From Nitrosomonas sp. (GTDB lineage: Bacteria > Pseudomonadota > Gammaproteobacteria > Burkholderiales > Nitrosomonadaceae), in the NCBI GenBank assembly GCA_029881855.1, contig JAOULU010000053.1:1-8565 (forward strand): a DNA stretch of 8,565 nucleotides, in the 5' to 3' direction. Under the pieces are notes generated by a model that had not been told where the DNA came from, made no database searches, and was given only the letters and a program-made list of their open reading frames with translations. The translations under genes and the position numbers were made by a program. Shown here piece after piece: positions 1 to 7,230 of this stretch; within the stretch, counting starts at the first letter, position 1; every line of letters begins with the position of its first letter.

Positions 1-1
1 T

Positions 2-811
2 TGCGTGTTTGTCGATAATGGTCTGTTACGTGCTAATGAGGCAAAACAAGTAAAGGACATCTTTGCCAATAATTTGGCGGTTAAAGTTATCTATGTCGAT
101 GCTAGCCGTGAATTTTTCAAACATCTCAAGGGTGTTACTGACCCAGAACAAAAACGTCGTGTTATTGGGCGTGAATTTATCGAAGTATTTCAGCATGAAT
201 CTAACAAAATCACAGATGCCAAATGGCTGGCACAAGGCACAATTTATCCCGATGTTATAGAATCAGCCGGCGGAAAAACTAAAAAAGCCCATACGATCAA
301 ATCCCACCACAATGTTGGCGGACTACCCGAAACCTTGCAATTAAAACTACTTGAACCATTACGTGAATTATTTAAGGATGAAGTGCGTGAACTTGGATTA
401 GCACTTGGCTTACCTCGTGAAATGATATTTCGTCACCCTTTCCCAGGACCCGGTTTAGGTGTCCGTATTCTGGGTGAGGTAAAATACGAATATGCTGAGT
501 TATTAAGACAAGCCGATCAAATATTTATCGAGGAATTAAATCATTCAGGCTGGTATGAGAAAACATCTCAAGCCTTTGCAGTGTTTCTACCGGTTAAGTC
601 TGTCGGTGTCATGGGTGATGGCCGTACCTATGAATTTGTCATTGCATTACGTGCCGTACAAACTCAAGATTTCATGACCGCCAACTGGGCAGAGCTCCCC
701 TATGCGCTTTTAAGTAAAGTGTCTAACCGGATTATCAATGAAATTAGAGGCATTAATCGTGTTGTTTACGATATTTCAGGCAAACCACCAGCCACTATTG
801 AATGGGAATAA
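2..811 (+). CDS. guaA: GMP synthase (glutamine-hydrolysing), C-terminal part; 5' end outside window
   Basis: GMP synthase converts XMP to GMP using ATP and glutamine-derived ammonia in the cytosol, the last step of guanine nucleotide synthesis. The frame is open from the first bases (TGC at 2-4, then GTG, an internal Val in Cys-Val-Phe-Val-Asp-Asn-Gly), so about 269 codons of a protein normally near 520 residues are visible. This covers the end of the ATP-pyrophosphatase domain and the whole C-terminal dimerisation domain. The glutamine amidotransferase domain and the P-loop (SGGVDSS) lie upstream of the window. Family signatures seen in order are [66 protein letters not shown] and the invariant end KPPATIEWE. 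The last motif shows the C-terminus is intact. The next gene is convergent, 83 bases away, so guaA ends its transcription unit here. Confidence 0.98.
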   Translation, partial: CVFVDNGLLRANEAKQVKDIFANNLAVKVIYVDASREFFKHLKGVTDPEQKRRVIGREFIEVFQHESNKITDAKWLAQGTIYPDVIESAGGKTKKAHTIKSHHNVGGLPETLQLKLLEPLRELFKDEVRELGLALGLPREMIFRHPFPGPGLGVRILGEVKYEYAELLRQADQIFIEELNHSGWYEKTSQAFAVFLPVKSVGVMGDGRTYEFVIALRAVQTQDFMTANWAELPYALLSKVSNRIINEIRGINRVVYDISGKPPATIEWE

Positions 812-829
812 ATTGTAAGATTGTCAATT

Positions 830-852
830 ATTAGAGTCTTGCAAGTTCTAAT
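830..852. terminator. weak imperfect hairpin between convergent guaA and response regulator
   Basis: ATTAGA (830-835) pairs with TCTAAT (847-852) around an inner CTTGCAAG. It lies in the 83-base gap between the two convergent stop codons, where a bidirectional terminator would be expected. No T-run follows on either strand, so an intrinsic terminator is only weakly supported. Confidence 0.2.
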
Positions 853-870
853 GCCACACATCAGTTTTGT

Positions 871-913
871 ATTGAATAGCCTAAAATCTCCTGGCTACTT
901 AGTATCACCATCT
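871..913 (+). repeat. left copy of an imperfect inverted repeat flanking the kinase / regulator / acidic peptide block
   Basis: ATTGAATAGCCTA (871-883) and TTAGTATCACCATCT (899-913) each recur, in the same order, in the reverse complement of 3779-3809 as ATTGATAGCCTA and TTAGTGTCACCATCT. The copies differ by a one-base indel in the first block, one substitution in the second, and about 12 extra bases between the blocks here. The copy overlaps the last codons and stop (895-897) of the response regulator gene. A T-run follows the second block in both copies after a 3-base gap. Found by eye; significance not computed. Confidence 0.45.
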
Positions 914-2559
914 GTCTTTTTTTCTGTCAGCCCCTTCAGAATGTTCTTAATTTTTACATAACGCGGTTCCCCTGGAGATAATGTATTGACAATACTCAAG
1001 GTTTCTTGAGCCTCAACTATATACTCTTGTTTGGGCCCTTTTTTCTGAATATAAATAACAAGCACATACGCTAAATTCAGCAACACTCTGATATTTGTTG
1101 GTAATGCATCACGTGCATTTCGCATTGCATCAATGGCCTCTTCATATTTCTCCTTGCTGGCTAATAATACACCACCATTCATCAATTCCATTGCTTCCTT
1201 GCCTGCTGTTTCAATCAGATTAATGCCCTCATCACCCATACCTGCATCGCAGAGTATCTCAGTTGCGTCTATCAGAAATGTATTGCTCTCCGGGTTATTT
1301 TTAATTTCTTGCTTTAGAATCGAAATTGCACTTTCTTGATCTCCAGTCGCCATTAACAACCGAGCAACCTCCAATGATCTTTCAGAATCAAGGCCAATTT
1401 CATCTTTTTTAATCAGCTCAGAAAATTCACGCGCAATCAACTTGGCTCTTTCAGTATTGCCACATTGATGCTGAATTGTTCCCTCAACAGCTATTGCTTT
1501 TAAATGAATATCTTTGTCATTAAAATTCTTATTAAGCTCACCCAGTACAATTAGTGCTTCTTCATGATTAGAATTTGATGTGCATGTCTTTGCCAAGCCA
1601 ATATACGCATCTGCATTTTTTAATACTGAATTCTCGCCCAACGAAACACTTTTACGAAAAGCTTTGTCTGCCTTTTCTAGATTACCAAGTTTTAAGGCTA
1701 TTTCACCTAGGTTTTTTTGTCGTACAACTGAGTTAGGCGATAGGGCTACTGCCCGTTCAAGCGCATTGTATGCACCTGCCAGGTCACCTAAAGATTGGAA
1801 CGTTTCGACCAGCAAGTCATGCGCTTCTAGAAAACTAGGATTCTCTTTAAGCGTATCCTCCAACAATACCTTCGCAGCGGAAAAATCACCATTACTCATT
1901 AATATTCTAGCTTTCCCTGTCATAGCCCAAGAGTAATCACGTTCCGCTAGAATCTCATCTAGTTGTTCACTGGCACGGTCAAGCTCGCCACAACGCAATA
2001 ATAAATCACATTTAGTCCTTTGCAATTCTGCATTGTTCACGATGTCAAAATCAAGGCGTTTATCACATAGTTTTATCGCCTTTTGGTAATCCTTCTTCCC
2101 CATTGCTTCATGTATCTCTGCAAATGCATTCTTTTTTGCCCAAATCTTTTCTAAACGCATATGCAAAATAGTTTCATTAATGGGTTTTATCAGATAAGAG
2201 TCGGGCTGATATTGTGCTGCACCGGTTACTGCCTCAGCAGTCTTGTCAGCGGTAGTCATAATCCATATACAATTGGGCCCAACTAATGAATGCAACTTTG
2301 CTTCTTCAAGTACTTGTTGGCCATTTTTACCTGCACCCAAATTTAAATCACAAAGAACAACATCATATTGCTTTTTTTTCAGTGAACTGATGGCTTCATT
2401 ACCATTTGCCACAACATGAATATTTCTACCCCTTACGCCGCATTTACGTAAAATATCACTAAAAACATTCCGGATTTCATAGAAATCATCAATGATAAGG
2501 AAACTTTTACCCGACAGATCCAAATCTGATGAGGAGGCGGTTGGAGGGATACCAATCAT
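895..2559 (-). CDS. Response regulator: CheY-like receiver domain fused to a long TPR array
   Basis: This 554-residue cytosolic protein begins with a receiver domain (about 18-140). Visible landmarks are the acidic pair D24-D25 (LIIDDFYE), the phosphoacceptor D71 (VVLCDLNLG), T103 (MTTA), aromatic Y122 and the catalytic K125 followed by P126. All the residues needed for phosphorylation and switching are present. From about 145 to 540 the sequence is helical with tetratricopeptide repeats; the clearest run is 220-310 (for example GDLAGAYNALERAVALSPNS and GNLEKADKAFRKSVSLGEN). There is no helix-turn-helix, GGDEF, EAL or HD-GYP output, so the TPR array, which normally binds proteins, is presumably the output. 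The gene starts 34 bases after the kinase stop and should be co-transcribed with it. The ATG at 2559 has only a weak upstream GAG as ribosome site. The biological target cannot be read from the sequence. Confidence 0.93.
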   Translation of the reverse strand: MIGIPPTASSSDLDLSGKSFLIIDDFYEIRNVFSDILRKCGVRGRNIHVVANGNEAISSLKKKQYDVVLCDLNLGAGKNGQQVLEEAKLHSLVGPNCIWIMTTADKTAEAVTGAAQYQPDSYLIKPINETILHMRLEKIWAKKNAFAEIHEAMGKKDYQKAIKLCDKRLDFDIVNNAELQRTKCDLLLRCGELDRASEQLDEILAERDYSWAMTGKARILMSNGDFSAAKVLLEDTLKENPSFLEAHDLLVETFQSLGDLAGAYNALERAVALSPNSVVRQKNLGEIALKLGNLEKADKAFRKSVSLGENSVLKNADAYIGLAKTCTSNSNHEEALIVLGELNKNFNDKDIHLKAIAVEGTIQHQCGNTERAKLIAREFSELIKKDEIGLDSERSLEVARLLMATGDQESAISILKQEIKNNPESNTFLIDATEILCDAGMGDEGINLIETAGKEAMELMNGGVLLASKEKYEEAIDAMRNARDALPTNIRVLLNLAYVLVIYIQKKGPKQEYIVEAQETLSIVNTLSPGEPRYVKIKNILKGLTEKKTDGDTK

Positions 2560-2593
2560 TTCACTTGTCTCATATTTATATGTAAAGGTCTAA

Positions 2594-3298
2594 TTAAGGC
2601 AGGCTTAAGGTAAAACAACCACCCCCAAGATGCCCACCGTTTTCCAGTTTGATTTCACCTGAACAACCATGCTTACGATGTAATCTAGCAACTAATGCTG
2701 AAAAATAAAGCCCTAGGCCTGTGTTTCCACTTTGGAAATCCACATTACGTATGGCATCAACACTTTCTTGCAAAATGGCTTCCGGGAAGCCTTTTCCATT
2801 GTCTTCGACACACAATTCAAGTACACCATTATTTTTTTTTGCGCTCAAATAGATATGGCTTAGAGTATGGCGACTTGCATTATTTAATGCGTTAGCTATA
2901 ACACCATAGATTAGGACTTCATCAAAATAACCACTTAATTTCGGGTCAGTTTGTATTTCTAGTTTTATACCTTGGGAAGCAAGCAAATCCATATTTTGTG
3001 AAGCAATCGTTTGGAAAAACTCATCAATTGAAACATATTGAGGATCAAATGGATAAACCTTCTGCCCCATTTTATATAACGTTAATAGTTGCATCAATTT
3101 ATCATTAATACGTTTTGCCTCATGATTCATTTGCACAAACCCATCATATTCCGGGAAATTATCCTTATCTGCTGAAATAAGTGTTTTTTCTAACCTGCTA
3201 ATTAATATTGCCACAGAGTTCTTCATATCATGGACTGAAGAAACTAAAAATATTTCTATATCAGGTATTGGTGGAATATCAGATTTAGCTACTTTCAT
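2594..3298 (-). CDS. Soluble sensor histidine kinase (HDxKN-type, HATPase_c) partner of the TPR regulator
   Basis: This 234-residue protein is little more than the catalytic core of a histidine kinase. The dimerisation/phosphoacceptor helix carries H23 in VHDMKNS; the acidic residue after the His and the Asn four after it fit the H-[E/D]-x-x-[N/T] pattern of bifunctional kinase-phosphatases. The ATP-binding domain (about 120-234) has the N box N136-ALNN140-A, the G1 box DNGKG (166-170) and the G2 box GNTGLGL (191-197). No transmembrane segment, signal peptide, PAS, GAF or HAMP domain is visible, so it is cytosolic and any signal must come from a partner protein or the short N-terminus. The start is forced: a TAA codon (3299-3301) abuts the ATG, and the next Met (residue 25) would remove the phosphoacceptor His. 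No good Shine-Dalgarno sequence precedes it. It is the first gene of the pair. Confidence 0.93.
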   Translation of the reverse strand: MKVAKSDIPPIPDIEIFLVSSVHDMKNSVAILISRLEKTLISADKDNFPEYDGFVQMNHEAKRINDKLMQLLTLYKMGQKVYPFDPQYVSIDEFFQTIASQNMDLLASQGIKLEIQTDPKLSGYFDEVLIYGVIANALNNASRHTLSHIYLSAKKNNGVLELCVEDNGKGFPEAILQESVDAIRNVDFQSGNTGLGLYFSALVARLHRKHGCSGEIKLENGGHLGGGCFTLSLP

Positions 3299-3473
3299 TT
3301 AAAGTATCTGAGTAGTCGGCAGAAGTTACAGTCTACTGCTTTATATACAAATTTAACGCAAAAAAAAATAAAGAAATACCAGTCTATTTACAATTAGGTT
3401 AATCAATAATTAATAGTCGAGAAAACAAACTTTTATTACTGTAAATCTCAATATAAAAAAAAGTATCTGTTAG

Positions 3474-3486
3474 ATATCGATATAAT
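3474..3486 (+). promoter_or_regulatory. candidate -10 box overlapping a 10-bp palindrome, rightward toward the acidic mini-gene
   Basis: A perfect TATAAT (3481-3486) overlaps the 10-base palindrome ATATCGATAT (3474-3483). No recognisable -35 hexamer lies 16-18 bases upstream; that stretch is an A-run, which could act as an UP-like element or mean that an activator is needed. If used, the transcript would have a leader of about 115 bases before the small gene. In so AT-rich a region a TATAAT by chance is likely. Confidence 0.22.
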
Positions 3487-3575
3487 TCTCTTATATTTCA
3501 TAGACTTTAAAATAATAAAATTACAGGCCAAATTCCCTTTTAATCTTCAATAATGTTTCTAATTTATCGGCTCAT

Positions 3576-3592
3576 AATATCCTCTAGATATT
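3576..3592 (+). promoter_or_regulatory. small hairpin just upstream of the ribosome binding site of the acidic mini-gene
   Basis: AATATC (3576-3581) and GATATT (3587-3592) can form a 6-bp stem with a 5-base loop, ending 6 bases before the GGAG Shine-Dalgarno (3599-3602). It is A/T-rich, weak and may be incidental. Confidence 0.18.
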
Positions 3593-3608
3593 CTAAATGG
3601 AGAAAGTA

Positions 3609-3776
3609 ATGATTACGAATATTAATACAGAAGAAGAACTATTAAGAGAAATTGAACTAGAAGATGAATGGTTTGAGAGTCTGGATGTTAATTCTTTAGA
3701 AGATGTATTTGAAGACCTAGACGATGATGAAATTATTTCGTGCGAAGATGAAGATGACGAGGATTGGTTCCATTAA
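3609..3776 (+). CDS. Hypothetical 55-residue, extremely acidic mini-protein
   Basis: I do not recognise this protein. The ORF runs from ATG (3609) to TAA (3774-3776), preceded by a good Shine-Dalgarno (GGAG at 3599-3602, six bases before the start), which is the main argument that it is real. By my count 25 of 55 residues are Asp or Glu against a single Arg and a terminal His, giving a net charge near -24. It shows internal repetition: LEDEWFESL (17-25) resembles LEDVFEDL (30-37), and a Trp-Phe pair after acidic residues occurs at 21-22 and again at 53-54 near the C-terminus. There is one Cys (45), no signal peptide and no membrane segment. It is divergent from the kinase gene and shares its intergenic region. 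Acidic mini-proteins can be nucleic-acid mimics or inhibitors of basic partners, but nothing here fixes a function. A chance ORF is possible; the ribosome site and the non-random composition argue against it. Confidence 0.6.
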   Translation: MITNINTEEELLREIELEDEWFESLDVNSLEDVFEDLDDDEIISCEDEDDEDWFH

Positions 3777-3778
3777 AA

Positions 3779-3809
3779 AGATGGTGACACTAAAAAATAG
3801 GCTATCAAT
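3779..3809 (-). repeat. right copy of the imperfect inverted repeat
   Basis: AGATGGTGACACTAA (3779-3793) and TAGGCTATCAAT (3798-3809) match, in inverted orientation, the segments at 899-913 (14 of 15) and 871-883 (12 of 13, one indel). It begins two bases after the stop of the acidic mini-gene. The remaining bases to 3941 hold no gene or convincing terminator. No target-site duplication is visible directly outside the two copies. Confidence 0.45.
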
Positions 3810-3941
3810 TAATTCATGGGCAAATTCATAACACTTTAGATTTATTATTATACTATCGCAGTTTAGGTTTGAAGCTGCGCTTTAGATCGGCATTCCCATT
3901 CTATTGGCACTACGAATGAAGAAACTATCAAACTTAACTGT

Positions 3942-4691
3942 TTAACCAACACCTGGCCAATAATGACTATCGGGCAATGGGCGTTTACCAAAAATCGCCT
4001 GGCCTACACGCACGACGGTTGCACCTTCTTCAATAGCAAGCTCGTAATCACCAGACATACCCATAGAAAGTTCATCGAATGACATGCCTGCCGGAGCTTC
4101 TTGTCGTAGCATGGCTTGTATCGCCTTCATTTTAACAAAGCACGCCCGCACACGATCATGGTCAGTCGAAAAAATGGCTAATGTCATGAGCCCTTTAATT
4201 TTAAGTGATGAATAATTAGGTAACTGGGCGACAAAGTCTCGTATATCTTCCGGTGCCAAACCAAATTTACTGGCTTCACCAGAACTATTAATTTGTATAT
4301 AAACATCAATAGCACGCCCTTCATTTTGTAGGCGCTTGTCCAGTTCTTCTGCTAACTTGAGACTATCTAATGCTTGAAACTCATTAGCAAAACGTGCCAA
4401 ATATTTGGCTTTATTAGTTTGCAAATGTCCAATAACGGCCCATTTAATATTTAAATCACTCAGTATCTCAGATTTTTCTCGTGCCTCTTGGATTTTGTTC
4501 TCACCCATTTCATGGCAGCCAGCAGCATAGGCTATACGTAATCTTTCAGCCGGAACAGTTTTTGTTACCGGTAAAAGTCGAACGCTAGAAGGATCACGAT
4601 CTGCTTTTATACAAGCCTGGACAATGCGCTTCTTAACCATTTCGAGATTAGTTTTAATTTCATTGAACTGTTGTTCTTCCAGTGGTTTCAT
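3942..4691 (-). CDS. yggS: YggS/PROSC family pyridoxal-phosphate-binding protein
   Basis: YggS-family proteins are single-domain, alanine-racemase-fold cytosolic proteins that bind PLP without known catalytic activity and help keep PLP and amino-acid pools balanced. The length of 249 residues is near the family norm (about 230-240). The PLP-linking lysine is K44 in LLPVTKTVP. Other family signatures are GENKIQE (63-69), IGHLQTNK (87-94), INSSGEASKFGL (134-145), the phosphate-binding SMGMSGDY (209-216) and RVGQAIFG (228-235). The start is well supported by GAGGA a few bases upstream of the ATG. It is the last gene of the metG operon, 12 bases after the DUF4440 gene. Elsewhere yggS often lies next to proC, yggT or pilT; here it follows metG, which is less usual. 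The short C-terminal tail after the last motif (PLPDSHYWPGVG) looks lineage-specific. Confidence 0.96.
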   Translation of the reverse strand: MKPLEEQQFNEIKTNLEMVKKRIVQACIKADRDPSSVRLLPVTKTVPAERLRIAYAAGCHEMGENKIQEAREKSEILSDLNIKWAVIGHLQTNKAKYLARFANEFQALDSLKLAEELDKRLQNEGRAIDVYIQINSSGEASKFGLAPEDIRDFVAQLPNYSSLKIKGLMTLAIFSTDHDRVRACFVKMKAIQAMLRQEAPAGMSFDELSMGMSGDYELAIEEGATVVRVGQAIFGKRPLPDSHYWPGVG

Positions 4692-4703
4692 TATCGTCCT
4701 CTG

Positions 4704-5072
4704 CTAACTAAGCTTTGATGCGTGATGAAATACCAGTTTCCAATTATCCTCATCAAGCTTCCAGATAGAACTTCTGATGGATACTTTACTTTGATGATTG
4801 TGACCGACAATCTGATGAGCATGGTAAATGGCCAAAATCAGATCTTTTGATAATTCTTTAACCCTAAAATTTTCTATGGACCAACGGTCATTGGGGTTTT
4901 TATGCAACAACCAATCAACAACTTCCTGTCTTGAAGTGACACACCCACTACTGCCAATTTCCTCAAACTCATGAGATAACAGCCCATCCAAAAACGTAGG
5001 GTTTGCTTGCATATCAGTGTGCAGTAGCAGTAGCTCCAACTGTTCCATTTGTTCAGCAATAGTATCTGTCAT
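4704..5072 (-). CDS. DUF4440 / NTF2-like (SnoaL-type fold) protein of unknown function
   Basis: This 122-residue protein has the pattern of the DUF4440 branch of the NTF2-like superfamily: an N-terminal helix (about 3-20), the segment FLDGLLSHEFEEIGSSG (27-43), and paired C-terminal strands with RSSIW (100-104) and WKLVFHHASKL (111-121). The family forms cone-shaped, usually dimeric proteins with a ligand pocket; some members are enzymes, but no catalytic set can be assigned here. There is no signal peptide or membrane segment, so it is probably cytosolic. I chose the ATG at 5070-5072 because it lies 10 bases after the metG stop. The frame stays open upstream for another 32 codons, but using them would overlap the conserved end of MetG. 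The ribosome site is weak, which suggests translational coupling to metG. It is the middle gene of metG - this gene - yggS. Confidence 0.85.
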   Translation of the reverse strand: MTDTIAEQMEQLELLLLHTDMQANPTFLDGLLSHEFEEIGSSGCVTSRQEVVDWLLHKNPNDRWSIENFRVKELSKDLILAIYHAHQIVGHNHQSKVSIRSSIWKLDEDNWKLVFHHASKLS

Positions 5073-5082
5073 AAATAATATC

Positions 5083-7209
5083 TTACTTAACGCGCATTCC
5101 AGCTTGTGCGCCCTCATCAGGAGATAAAATGAACAATTCCTTGGCACTACTCCCCCCACCTGCTGCAAGCACCATACCTTCTGACAACCCGAACTTCATT
5201 TTCCGTGGCGCTAAATTGGCTACCATAACAGTAAAGCGTCCCTTCAACTGCTCAGGGTCATATGCAGATTTAATGCCTGCAAAAACTGTACGCTGTTCAG
5301 CACCAATATCCAACGTTAATTTTAACAATTTATCAGCACCTTCAACATGCTCGGCATTAATAATCTTCGCAATACGCAAATCAATTTTACTAAAATCATC
5401 AATTGAAATTGTGTCCGCAATAGGTGTGATTGTATGCTGCTGTTTTTCCCCATGTCGAGTCTGGGAATGGCTATTAGACATAGTTGCAAGACTCTGTTTA
5501 TTAGCGGTTATCAATGCATCTATTTGTTTGATATCTATACGTGTCATTAAATGCTTGTAAACCATAATAGTGTGGCCTGCGGGTAATAACATATCTGATA
5601 TTTTCTGCCCATCAACAAGCTCAGGCCAGGTTAATGGACCACAATCGAGAAAGGTTTCAATGTCCCCAACGGTTTTTGGCAAAATAGGCTTTAAATAACG
5701 TGAGAGCAGATAAAAGAGTTGAATACCCAAGCTACAAATACGTTGTAACTCATCACCCCGACTGGCATCTTTAGCTATTTCCCATGGCGCCAGTTCATGA
5801 ATCATTTCATTCGCTTCATCGGCGAATTTCATGATTTGTCGTACTGCTACAGAGAAGTCTCTGTCTTCAAACGCTTTTTCTATAGTTGTGGGTCGCCATG
5901 ATGCGAAATGCTCATCAATAAAAGAACACATTATTTGATACTGTTCTCCAACGACCAATTGCCCATCAAATCGCTTACTGATAAATCCAGCACATCTACT
6001 GGCTATATTAACAAATTTACCCACTAAATCAGAATTAACCCGTACAGCAAAATCATTCAAATTCAAATCAATGTCTTCTAATGTGGCATTTAATTTAGCC
6101 GCATAGTAGTAGCGCAGCCATTCTGGATTTAACTTCTGCTGCAAATAACTATTCGCTGTAATAAAAGTGCCACGAGATTTACTCATTTTTTCACCATTTA
6201 CAGTGAGAAATCCATGTGCAAATATTTTAGTCGGTGTGCGGTATCCTGCATGCTCCAACATGGCTGGCCAAAATAATGCATGAAAATACAAAATGTCCTT
6301 ACCAATAAAATGATAGAGCTCAGTCGAAGAATCTTTCTTCCAATACTCATCAAAGTCGACATTATTTCTTACGCATAAGTTCTTAAAGCTACCCATATAA
6401 CCAACCGGCGCATCTAACCAGACATAGAAATATTTACCCGGCGCATCAGGTACTTCAAAACCAAAATAGGGTGCATCACGGGAAATATCCCAGTCTGATA
6501 ATTTTTTTTCATCGGCGTCACCCAACCATTCATACATTTTATTGGCAGCTTCCGGCTGCAAATGATCTTCCTCACGTGTCCATCGACGTAAAAAATTCAC
6601 ACAACGATCATCCGATAAACTGAAAAAATAATGTTCTGATGACTTCTTAATCGGCTCAGCACCAGACACAGACGAATAGGGATTCTTTAATTCTGTTGGC
6701 GCATAAGCTGCACCGCAAACCTCACAAGAATCACCATATTGATCTTTAGCCGCACATTTTGGACATTCACCTTTGACATAGCGATCCGGCAGGAACATTT
6801 TTTTCAATGGATCATAAAGCTGTTCAACACCACGTACTGCTATTAATCCGGCAGCTTTCAATTGGGTGTAAATATTTTCAGAAAAATAGCGCGTTTCATC
6901 AGAATGTGTCGTGTAATAATTATCAAATTGAATATTAAATCCTGTAAAATCCAACAGATGTTCATTATGTACACGCGCAATCAACGCTTCCGGCGTAATA
7001 CCCTCTTTCTCTGCACGTAACATAATTGGCGTGCCATGCGTGTCATCTGCACAGACATAGTAAATATCATGACCACGCATCCTCTGAAAACGCACCCAAA
7101 TATCGGTTTGTATATATTCCACCAAATGACCCAAATGAATACTGCCATTAGCATAAGGTAGCGCAGAAGTAACCAAGATTTTTCGTTTGTTCATTAATGA
7201 TTGCTTCAT
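5083..7209 (-). CDS. metG: Methionyl-tRNA synthetase with C-terminal tRNA-binding domain
   Basis: MetG charges initiator and elongator tRNA-Met with methionine in the cytosol. This 708-residue protein has the class I catalytic core: HLGH (25-28, the HIGH motif) after [12 protein letters not shown], and KMSKS (341-345). A zinc-binding insertion carries four cysteines (149, 152, 162, 165), as in the E. coli-type enzyme. [10 protein letters not shown] precedes the KMSKS loop, an anticodon-binding helical domain follows, and an EMAPII/Trbp111-like OB-fold (about 603-708, [24 protein letters not shown]) gives dimerisation and extra tRNA affinity. It is slightly longer than the 677-residue E. coli protein, mainly in a polar linker near 575-600 rich in Ser, His and Gln. 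The start is uncertain: TTG (7212), ATG (7209) and ATG (7194) are all in frame before the core, and none has a strong ribosome site. I chose 7209. It heads a three-gene operon. Confidence 0.97.
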   Translation of the reverse strand: MKQSLMNKRKILVTSALPYANGSIHLGHLVEYIQTDIWVRFQRMRGHDIYYVCADDTHGTPIMLRAEKEGITPEALIARVHNEHLLDFTGFNIQFDNYYTTHSDETRYFSENIYTQLKAAGLIAVRGVEQLYDPLKKMFLPDRYVKGECPKCAAKDQYGDSCEVCGAAYAPTELKNPYSSVSGAEPIKKSSEHYFFSLSDDRCVNFLRRWTREEDHLQPEAANKMYEWLGDADEKKLSDWDISRDAPYFGFEVPDAPGKYFYVWLDAPVGYMGSFKNLCVRNNVDFDEYWKKDSSTELYHFIGKDILYFHALFWPAMLEHAGYRTPTKIFAHGFLTVNGEKMSKSRGTFITANSYLQQKLNPEWLRYYYAAKLNATLEDIDLNLNDFAVRVNSDLVGKFVNIASRCAGFISKRFDGQLVVGEQYQIMCSFIDEHFASWRPTTIEKAFEDRDFSVAVRQIMKFADEANEMIHELAPWEIAKDASRGDELQRICSLGIQLFYLLSRYLKPILPKTVGDIETFLDCGPLTWPELVDGQKISDMLLPAGHTIMVYKHLMTRIDIKQIDALITANKQSLATMSNSHSQTRHGEKQQHTITPIADTISIDDFSKIDLRIAKIINAEHVEGADKLLKLTLDIGAEQRTVFAGIKSAYDPEQLKGRFTVMVANLAPRKMKFGLSEGMVLAAGGGSSAKELFILSPDEGAQAGMRVK

Positions 7210-7230
7210 CAAATTAAATAATCGCTAATT

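Larger units (their letters stand above)
3299..3608. other. AT-rich divergent intergenic region between kinase gene and acidic mini-gene
   Basis: These 310 bases are clearly more AT-rich than the flanking genes, and I see no credible gene, tRNA or structured RNA in them. They must carry the promoters of the kinase-regulator pair (leftward) and of the small gene (rightward). Visible elements are a 9-A run (3360-3368), an 8-A run (3455-3462), a TATATA at 3342-3347 that could serve as a leftward -10, the 10-mer AAAGTATCTG repeated directly at 3301-3310 and 3460-3469, and a 7-mer CAGTCTA at 3329-3335 and 3380-3386. None of these proves a regulatory site. Confidence 0.6.

Noticed and set aside
1580..1936. 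118-codon plus-strand ORF inside the response regulator gene.
   Set aside because: It is antisense to a well-supported TPR-coding sequence, has no ribosome site that stands out, and its translation shows no recognisable pattern.
3360..3368. A-run in the intergenic region as part of a leftward terminator.
   Set aside because: No stem precedes it on either strand, and it lies upstream of both flanking genes where a terminator would have no role.
3857..3879. CGCAG / CTGCG hairpin downstream of yggS as a terminator.
   Set aside because: Only a 5-bp stem with a 13-base loop and no T-run on either side.
3794..3919. Open frame without a start codon downstream of the mini-gene, reading about 41 residues.
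   Set aside because: No start codon or ribosome site, no recognisable similarity, and of a length expected by chance.
5073..5168. Upstream extension of the DUF4440 gene to 5168 (154 residues).
   Set aside because: It would overlap the conserved tRNA-binding end of metG by about 86 bases. The added residues do not resemble the family, and the ATG at 5072 sits neatly after the metG stop.
5129..5560. 143-codon plus-strand ORF opposite the 3' part of metG.
   Set aside because: It lies over a conserved metG domain in antisense; the translation is composition-driven and not family-like.
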